From Cladorhizidae sp. MBARI D1340-BT2 (Eukaryota > Porifera > Demospongiae > Poecilosclerida > Cladorhizidae), in the NCBI GenBank assembly GCA_028752905.1, contig JAQNBH010000002.1, positions 19,705,041 through 19,769,040 of the forward strand: a DNA stretch of 64,000 nucleotides. Reading direction: 5' to 3'. Positions 54,760-64,000 of the stretch are shown here, piece after piece. A program made the position numbers and the translations under genes. Within the stretch, counting starts at the first letter, position 1; every line of letters starts with the position of its first letter. Below the pieces are notes generated by a model. It did not search any database and was not told the DNA's origin. It saw nothing but the letters and a program-made list of their open reading frames with translations.

Positions 54760-55960
54760 CTGCTGCTCATTTGTGCCATAGCTTCTAAAGAGACCAGATA
54801 TTCACTCTACTGCTCAGTTGTTCCATAGCTTCTTAGAGTCTAGAGAGTTACTCTGCTGTTCAGTTGTGCATAACTACATAGAGTACAGCCATCTACAGCT
54901 TATTGCTGTTTATGTCTTTCCATATTTTTGATAATTAATGGGATCCAACTTCCATCAGGAACACTAGAGGTCAAAATAAACTTTATGTTTCTATTGCAGC
55001 ATTTGTTTCCCGTGCTGATTCCACTGAGTGTGTGGACTCTGTGACTTTTATTTTTTATGGTGTGTAATTAAAAAAAAAAATTAAGTTCAGGAAAATTTTT
55101 TATGGCTATGCGCAGTTGAGAGCCTTGTCATTCGAGCAGCAGGTCAGCTTTGTGGATACCAAGAGCTAATCCAGTGTCCAGTCAAGCATCCTGTGAGCTG
55201 TGGTGATGTCGAAAGATATTGAATTGAGCATCAGTCAGCTATGGTGATATCAAGAGGTACTGCAGTAGAGCAGCTAGTAAGCAGAGGTGATAACAATAAT
55301 CATTCCAATTGAACTGCTCTCTTCAGCTGCAATATTTACAGGATCAGGTTTAAATTAAAGGCACGATCTGTGGAGGCAATAACTGAATGTTCATTCATAT
55401 TGCATCTGTCGATGTAACTCTGCTAGTTCGACTATAGCTGCTCCAATTGATCCTTAGATGGAGTGATGCTGAGGACTGCTCCACCTGCAGTCAAGCATCA
55501 TCTTGTGAGAGAAAAAAGGGGGGGAAATGCCTAACATTTTTTGTTACATTTTTATTGGACGGTGCATATTGAGCAACCAGTACTAGATAACAAGTTTAAT
55601 TTGACTTACACTCTATGTATTTGTGGGTGTGAATTATACTCATGTGTGACTTATATCCCTGGAAGTACAGTACAATATGTGCCAGGAAAAAGTTCCATTT
55701 TTGTTGTTATTTTCATTGGCACTTCAGGGAAATGTTCTATCAACGCCATGAAAGAGCCGAGCAAAGAAATCGGGGGGGGGGAGTCCATTACAACAGCTAA
55801 CAAACTTTGTTTTTGCATTTCAAATTTCAAACATACACGCATTTCAATTTCCTAGCACTTTTTTTTTGCACAATCGTTTTTCAGCCTTGTACTTCTAGTT
55901 AAATTAACTTCATGTTTCCAGCTTCTTTAGGCTTTCTTGTCGTTTAACCTCATGCTTCTT
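54760..55960 (-). repeat. Flank B', right copy (inverted)
   Basis: Inverted counterpart of 15,150-16,395, abutting the large satellite directly. It carries the same GTGTGACTTATATCCC/TATAAGTCACACCC-type motif (55,645) and the GGACGGTGCATATTGAGCAA segment (55,558). The open frames 55,541-55,855 mirror that at 15,266-15,499 and are repeat sequence. Confidence 0.82.
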
Positions 55961-55963
55961 GTA

Positions 55964-58900
55964 CACATGATCTACAGATATCTATCTTGGCTAGTATCTT
56001 CAAATATGTGTAGTTGCACACATGATCTACAGATATCTATCTTGGTCAGTATCTTCAAACATGTGTAGTTGCACACATGATCTACAGATATCTATCTTGG
56101 CCAGTATCTTCAAACATGTGTAGTTGCACACATGATCTACAGATATCTATCTTGGCCAGTATCTTCAAACATGTGTAGTTGCACACATGATCTACAGATA
56201 TCTATCTTGGCCAGTATCTTCAAACATGTGTAGTTGCACACATGATCTACAGATATCTATCTTGGCCAGTATCTACAAACATGTGTAGTTGCACACATGA
56301 TCTACAGATATCTATCTTGGCCAGTATCTTCAAACATGTGTAGTTGCACACATGATCTACAGATATCTATCTTGGCCAGTATCTTCAAACATGTGTAGTT
56401 GCACACATGATCTACAGTTATCTATCTTGGCCAGTATCTTCAAACATGTGTAGTTATACACTTAATCTACAGATATCTATCTTGGCCAGTATCTTCAAAC
56501 ATGTGTAGTTGCACACATGATCTACAGATATCTATCTTGGTCAGTATCTTCAAACATGTGTAGTTGTACACTTAATCTACAGATATCTATCTTGGCCAGT
56601 ATCTTCAAACATGTGTAGTTGCACACATGATCTACAGATATCTATCTTGGTCAGTATCTTCAAACATGTGTAGTTGTACACTTAATCTACAGATATCTAT
56701 CTTGGCCTGTCTCTTCAAACATGTGTAGTATCACACATGATCTACAGATATCTATCTTGGCCAGTATCTACAAACATGTGTAGTTGCACACATGATCTAC
56801 AGATATCTATCTTGGTCAGTATCTTCAAACATGTGTAGTTGTACACATGATCTACAGATATCTATCTTGGCCAGTATCTTCAAACATGTGTAGTTGCACA
56901 CATGATCTACAGATATCTATCTTGGCTAGTATCTTCAAACATGTCTAGTTGCACACATGATCTACAGATATCTATCTTGGCCAGTATCTTCAAACATGTG
57001 TAGTTGCACACATGATCTACAGATATCTATCTTGGCCAGTATCTTCAAACATGTGTAGTTGCACACATGATCTACAGATATCTATCTTGGCCAGTATCTT
57101 CAAACATGTGTAGTTGCACACATGATCTACAGATATCTATCTTGGCCAGTATCTTCAAACATGTCTAGTTGCACACATGATCTACAGATATCTATCTTGG
57201 CCAGTCTCTTCAAACATGTGTAGTTGCACACATGATCTACAGATATCTATCTTGGCTAGTATCTTCAAACATGTCTAGTTGCACACATGATCTACAGATA
57301 TCTATCTTGGCCAGTATCTTCAAACATGTGTAGTTGCACACATTATCTACAGATATCTATCTTGGCCAGTATCTTCAAACATGTGTAGTTGCACACATGA
57401 TCTACAGATATCTATCTTGGCCAGTATCTTCAAACATGTGTAGTTGCACACATGATCTACAGATATCTATCTTGGCCAGTATCTTCAAACATGTGTAGTT
57501 GTACACATGATCTACAGATATCTATCTTGGCCAGTATCTTCAAACATGTGTAGTTGCACACATGATCTACAGATATCTATCTTGGCCAGTATCTTCAAAC
57601 ATATGTAGTTGTACACATGATCTACAGATATATATCTTGGTCAGTATCTTCAAACATGTGTAGTTGTACACATGATCTACAGATATATATTTTGGCCAGT
57701 ATCTTCAAACATGTGTAGTTGTACACATGATCTACAGATATCTATCTTGGCCAGTCTCTTCAAACATGTCTAGTTGCACACATGATCTACAGATATCTAT
57801 CTTGGCCAGTATCTTCAAACATGTGTAGTTGCACACATGATCTACAGATATCTATCTTGGCCAGTATCTTCAAACATGTGTACATGTAGTTGTACACAAT
57901 ATCTACAGATATCTATCTTGGCTAGTATCTTCAAACATGTGTAGTTGCACACATGATCTACAGATATCTATCTTGGTCAGTATCTTCAAACATGTGTAGT
58001 TGCACACATGATTTACAGATATCCATCTTGGCCAGTATCTTCAAACATGTGTAGTTGCACACATGATCTACAGATATCTATCTTGGCCAGTATGTTCAAA
58101 CATGTGTAGTTTCACACATGATCTACAGATATCTATCTTGGTCAGTATCTTCAAACATGTGTAGTTGTACACTTAATCTACAGATATCTATCTTGGCCAG
58201 TATCTTCAAACATGTGTAGTTGCACACATGATCTACAGATATCTATCTTGGTCAGTATCTTCAAACATGTGTAGTTGTACACTTAATCTACAGATATCTA
58301 TCTTGGCCAGTCTCTTCAAACATGTGTAGTATCACACATGATCTACAGATATCTATCTTGGCCAGTATCTACAAACATGTGTAGTTGCACACATGATCTA
58401 CAGATATCTATCTTGGCCAGTATCTACAAACATGTGTAGTTGCAGACATGACCTACAGATATCTATCTTGGCCAGTATCTTCAAACATGTGTAGTTGCAC
58501 ACATGATCTACAGATATCTATCTTGGTCAGTATCTTCAAACATGTGTAGTTGTACACATGATCTACAGATATCTATCTTGGCCAGTCTCTTCAAACATGT
58601 GTAGTTGCACACATGATCTACAGATATCTATCTTGGTCAGTATCTTCAAACATGTGTAGTTGTACACATGATCTACAGATATCTATCTTGGCCAGTCTCT
58701 TCAAACATGTGTAGTTGCACACATGATCTACAGATATCTATCTTGGTCAGTATCTTCAAACATGTGTAGTTGCACACATGATCTACAGATATCTATCTTG
58801 GTCAGTATCTTCAAACATGTGTAGTTGTACACATGCTCTACAGATATCTATCTTGGCCAGTATCTTCAAACATGTGTAGTTGTACACATGATCTACAGAT

Positions 58901-61900
58901 ATCTATCTTGGTCAGTATCTTCAAACATGTGTAGTTGCAGACATGATCTACAGATATCTATCTTGGCCAGTATCTTCAAACATGTCTAGTTGCACACATG
59001 ATCTACAGATATCTAACTTGGCCAGTATCTTCAAACATGTGTAGTTGCACACATGATCTACAGATATCTATCTTGGCCAGTCTCTTCAAACATGTGTAGT
59101 TGCACACATGATCTACAGATATCTATCTTGGCCAGTCTCTTCAAACATGTGTAGTGCATGATCTACAGATATCTATCTTGGTCAGTATCTTCAAACATGT
59201 GTAGTTAGTTGCACACATGATCTACAGATATCTATCTTGGCCAGTATCTTCAAACATGTGTAGTTGCACACATGATCTACAGATATCTATCTTGGCCAGT
59301 ATCTTCAAATATGTGTAGTTGCACACATGATCTACAGATATCTATCTTGGCCAGTATCTTCAAACATGTGTAGTTGCACACATGATCTACAGATATCTAT
59401 CTTGGCCAGTATGTTCAAACATGTGTAGTTGCACACATGATCTACAGATATCTATCTTGGCCAGTATCTTCAAACATGTGTAGTTGCACACATGATCTAC
59501 AGATATCTATCTTGGCCAGTATCTTCAAACATGTGTACATGTAGTTGTACACAAGATCTACAGATATCTATCTTGGCTAGTATCTTCAAACATGTGTAGT
59601 TTCACACATGATCTACAGATATCTATCTTGGCCAGTATCTTCAAACATGTGTAGTTGCACATATGATCTACATATATCTATCTTGGCCAGTCTCTTCAAA
59701 CATGTGTAGTTGCACACATGATCTACAGATATCTATCTTGGTCAGTATCTTCAAACATGTGTAGTTGCACACATGATCTACAGATATCTATCTTGGTCAG
59801 TATCTTCAAACATGTGTAGTTGTACACTTAATCTACAGATATCTATCTTGGCCAGTCTCTTCAAACATGTGTAGTATCACACATGATCTACAGATATCTA
59901 TCTTGGCCAGTATCTACAAACATGTGTAGTTGCACACATGATCTACAGATATCTATCTTGGCCAGTATCTACAAACATGTGTAGTTGCAGACATGATCTA
60001 CAGATATCTATCTTGGCCAGTATCTTCAAACATGTGTAGTTGCACACATGATCTACAGATATCTATCTTGGTCAGTATCTTCAAACATGTGTAGTTGTAC
60101 ACATGATCTACAGATATCTATCTTGGCCAGTATCTCCAAACATGTGTAGTTGTACACATGATCTACAGATATCTATCTTGGCCAGTCTCTTCAAACATGT
60201 GTAGTTGCACACATGATCTACAGATATCTATCTTGGTCAGTATCTTCAAACATGTGTAGTTGCACACATGATCTACAGATATCTATCTTGGTCAGTATCT
60301 TCAAACATGTGTAGTTGTACACATGCTCTACAGATATCTATCTTGGTCAGTATCTTCAAACATGTGTAGTTGTACACATGATCTACAGATATCTATCTTG
60401 GCCAGTATCTTCAAACATGTGTAGTTGTACACATGATCTACAGATATCTATCTTGGTCAGTATCTTCAAACATGTGTAGTTGCAGACATGATCTACAGAT
60501 ATCTATCTTGGCCAGTATCTTCAAACATGTCTAGTTGCACACATGATCTACAGATATCTATCTTGGCCAGTCTCTTCAAACATGTGTAGTTGCACACGTG
60601 ATCTACAGATATCTATCTTGGCCAGTATCTTCAAACATGTGTAGTTGCACACATGATCTACAGATATCTATCTTGGCCAGTCTCTTCAAACATGTGTAGT
60701 TGCACACATGATCTACAGATATCTATCTTGGCCAGTCTCTTCAAACATGTGTAGTTGCACACATGATCTACAGATATCTATCTTGGTCAGTATCTTCAAA
60801 CATGTGTAGTTAGTTGCACACATGATCTACAGATATCTATCTTGGCCAGTATCTTCAAACATGTGTAGTTGCACACATGATCTACAGATATCTATCTTGG
60901 CCAGTATCTTCAAACATGTGTAGTTGCACACATGATCTACAGATATCTATCTTGGCCAGTATCTTCAAACATGTGTAGTTGCACACATGATCTACAGATA
61001 TCTATCTTGGCCAGTATGTTCAAACATGTGTAGTTGCACACATGATCTACAGATATCTATCTTGGCCAGTATCTTCAAACATGTGTAGTTGCACACATGA
61101 TCTACAGATATCTATCTTGGCCAGTATCTTCAAACATGTGTACATGTAGTTGTACACAAGATCTACAGATATCTATCTTGGCTAGTATCTTCAAACATGT
61201 GTAGTTTCACACATGATCTACAGATATCTATCTTGGCCAGTATCTTCAAACATGTGTAGTTGCACACATGATCTACATATATCTATCTTGGCCAGTCTCT
61301 TCAAACATGTGTAGTTGCACACATGATCTACAGATATCTATCTTGGCCAGTATCTTCAAACATGTCTAGTTGCACACATGATCTACAGATATCTATCTTG
61401 GCCAGTCTCTTCAAACATGTGTAGTTGCACACATGATCTACAGATATTTATCTTGGCCAGTATCTTCAAACATGTGTAGTTGCACACATGATCTACAGAT
61501 ATCTATCTTGGCCAGTCTCTTCAAACATGTGTAGTTGCACACATGATCTACAGATATCTATCTTGGCCAGTCTCTTCAAACATGTGTAGTTGCACACATG
61601 ATCTACAGATATCTATCTTGGTCAGTTTCTTCAAACATGTGTAGTTAGTTGCACACATGATCTACAGATATCTATCTTGGCCAGTATCTTCAAACATGTG
61701 TAGTTGCACACATGATCTACAGATATCTATCTTGGCCAGTATCTTCAAACATGTGTAGTTGCACACATGATCTACAGATATCTATCTTGGTCAGTATCTT
61801 CAAACATGTGTAGTTGCACACCTGATCTACAGATATCTATCTTGGCCAGTATCTTCAAACATGTGTACATGTAGTTGTACACAAGATCTACAGATATCTA

Positions 61901-62239
61901 TCTTGGCTAGTATCTTCAAACATGTGTAGTTTCACACATGATCTACAGATATCTATCTTGGCCAGTATCTTCAAACATGTGTAGTTGCACACATGATCTA
62001 CATATATCTATCTTGGCCAGTCTCTTCAAACATGTGTAGTTGCACACATGATCTACAGATATCTATCTTGGTCAGTATCTTCAAACATGTGTAGTTGCAC
62101 ACATGATCTACAGATATCTATCTTGGTCAGTATCTTCAAACATGTGTAGTTGCACACATGATTTACAGATATCTATCTTGGTCAGTGTCTTCAAACATGT
62201 GTAGTTACACACATGATCTACAGATATCTATCTTGGTCA
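55964..62239 (-). repeat. 55-bp satellite, about 114 copies (right array)
   Basis: 6.3 kb of tandem 55-bp units: TGCACACATGATCTACAGAT, ATCTATCTTGGCCAGTATCT, TCAAACATGTGTAGT. It is the same satellite as 11,434-12,206, in opposite orientation. Diagnostic variants recur at long range: GTACATGTAGTTGTACAC at about 57,881, 59,536, 61,141 and 61,866, and GTAGTTAGTTGCAC at 59,201, 60,806 and 61,641. The spacing of 1,605 bp appears in both series, so a higher-order unit of about 29 monomers exists, with shorter rearranged units at the end. Indels between monomers are rare. Confidence 0.97.
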
Positions 62240-64000
62240 AGAAATAATACAAAAATTGAGTCGAGTCAGAACAAAATGGTCAATAAAATTTCTCCTTTTC
62301 CATGTGTGTTTTGTTTATGCTCATTAGAGGATGTGGGTACTGAGACTAGGGTGGAGGGTAGGGTCATGTGCCTCGAGATGTAGGCCATTATTAGATCAGT
62401 TCTGCTGTATGCTCAGAGTTATTGGGAACCGGCCACTGCAATAAACAAAAACCATTGTTAACTTTCTTCTACCCAGGATTTCTTAAGAATATAGGAGGAC
62501 TAATAAACTAGGATGGTCTGTGTGTTTTTGGTTTTGTATTCGTTATATTGTTTACAGGTTGCAGGAGGTTCACTATACTAGACATAATATTGTTACATGT
62601 AAAAGAGCTATGAATCAGTGTCATGCAACATAATACGATTGACATATATATTCTAAAAATTATACTGAAGCCTAAACGATTAATATAATATTCTTGAAAC
62701 ATTTCATGGGTAAAGGAACTGTTATGTTACAGTTATAATGATGAATCTGGAAGAAAATTAATGGTTACAAAAACACCAAGAGAGAGAGGGAGAAAAAGGA
62801 GCCTCTGTGGGTGAAAGGTCAGGGCTAAGCTACAATGTCTCCTAGCCACTGCACTATTTACTCAAGCACAAGTCAGCTTACCGTGATGTGACACTGATTC
62901 TTTGCACGCTTCACTAAGTTATGTGAGGCATGTCCATCCTTGTTGCTCATCTGATGGCAAGCTTCATAGGACTACGATTATGTTTTCGGCAGAGGGAACA
63001 CACCACACTTTGCTTATCCTCCAACTCTAATATCCAGGGACAGTTGAACTTCCATTTATGATCAATGCCAGCCTTCATGTGCTTGTTTGAGCTGCTAAGA
63101 ACACTGTCACCTGACTTGATACTTTGGCAAATCTCACATGTGAGAAGGAAGCTACTGTGGAGCTAGAACTGCTGAATATGCTTTACCAACCACACCCACA
63201 ATACCTAATATAAAATTCTATTGCATCAAAAAAATTAACTTTGAACTGTAATAGCATAACAGTAAGACGATTCTTCTGATATTCTTTTAATTTCAAGGGA
63301 ATATCAGGTCAATACGCTTAAATGCCCTGGGGAGAAGACTGGTCAGATACAGAGTTTAGAAAAGGGAATTACAAATACCAGTCATGTAAATGGGCCAGGG
63401 AGCTCCGGGGGAATACTCCCTCGGATATACAGAAACCTGCTTAGCAACCAACCTTTAAGTTATTTATTCTACACCATTAATTGAAGTTTGGAAATAAAAT
63501 CTTACCAAGTGCCTCCACATGACTAGATTAACCAGTGAGCGAAGCAAATGACTCTTAATCAGTTCAATTTAGATATTTGCATAATATCAAAAATCGAGCT
63601 TTTCTGCTGTACGACATGGACCTTTAATATCCGCAGTAATAGTTAGTATATGGAGTAATGCACATGCTCTGCCACATATCACTACTTAATAGTTTTCCTG
63701 AAACTAAGAATAATGGTTATAAGATGACATTAAAACTATGGAAAATAGCTATTCATCCCTAGGAGAACAAGAAGAAAGAAAGATCCAGATAAGAAATGAG
63801 AAGGGAAGAGTAGGAAGCATGCCCCAAAAAGTGCAGGTGAACATAAGAGTGCTCCCTTGGTAGGACAAAGGAAACGACCAACGCTGTTATCCTCTGGCCC
63901 GAGTAGAAAATTAATTCATTTTCACTCCAGCTCACCTTCATTCGCCAAACAATGCACTGCATTCCTCACTGGCTTATACTATGATGTTGTGATAAGCCTC
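62240..64000 (-). repeat. Flank A', right arm of the giant inverted repeat
   Basis: Reverse complement of 9,699-11,433, continuing to the window edge. It starts with GTCAAGAAATAATACAAAAA, exactly where the left copy leaves its satellite. A zinc-finger relic at 62,890-63,070 (- strand: FNCPWILELEDKQSVVCSLC, RKHNRSPMKL) lacks the stop present in the left copy. Frames 62,508-62,702 and 63,759-63,962 mirror those in the left arm. Confidence 0.88.

Overview
The window looks like metazoan genomic DNA, most likely from a sponge or another early-branching animal; this is inference from content, not a database match. It is AT-rich. Coding sequence is split into short exons with GT/AG boundaries. There are no operons, ribosome-binding sites or bacterial genes, and most of the sequence is decayed transposons, minisatellites and satellite DNA. 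No tRNA, rRNA or CRISPR array was seen.

Layout. 1-17,040 holds the 3' part of an ankyrin-repeat gene on the + strand. It is built from a duplicated three-exon module: a (about 56 nt), b (628 nt, ankyrin repeats) and c (42 nt). Module 1 is 1234-1289 / 5141-5768 / 6922-6963. Module 2 is 8583-8638 / 8936-9563 / 13266-13307. A third c-type exon (16722-16760) and a terminal exon (16909-17039, stop TAA) follow. All exon phases are compatible, so the modules could be spliced in series. A piggyBac-type MITE and a possible nested terminal exon lie in the first long intron. 17,400-22,680 is a minisatellite followed by sequence without a recognised gene. 22,680-28,090 carries a hAT-like MITE with a perfect 6-bp target duplication, the 3' end of a LINE (- strand) and a decayed reverse-transcriptase element (+ strand). 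28,090-32,300 is mostly unrecognised DNA plus tandem repeats. 32,330-32,995 is a single-frame relic that resembles a caspase. 33,445-35,067 is a 32-bp minisatellite that is open in all three - strand frames.

36,108-48,130 is a transposon graveyard: a ZMYM1-like hAT element, a second hAT fragment, a truncated hAT with 6-bp target duplications, piggyBac pieces, and a broken pogo/Tigger transposase cut at a TTAA site. Short putative membrane-protein exons (- strand, 41-42.2 kb) and a + strand terminal exon (42.9 kb) lie among them. 48,130-54,700 is mostly simple and tandem repeats. It also has an orphan copy of ankyrin exon a on the - strand (49,360-49,412) and a promoter-like TATA segment (50.5 kb).

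54,760-64,000 is an inverted counterpart of sequence found within the ankyrin gene introns: flank B', then about 114 copies of a 55-bp satellite with a roughly 1.6-kb higher-order period, then flank A'. The matching left parts are flank A (9,699-11,433), a 14-copy satellite (11,434-12,206) and flank B (about 15,150-16,395). The window is therefore framed by a very large, unequal inverted repeat. The only genes likely to be intact are the ankyrin gene and possibly the small membrane-protein exons; nearly all transposon genes are visibly broken.
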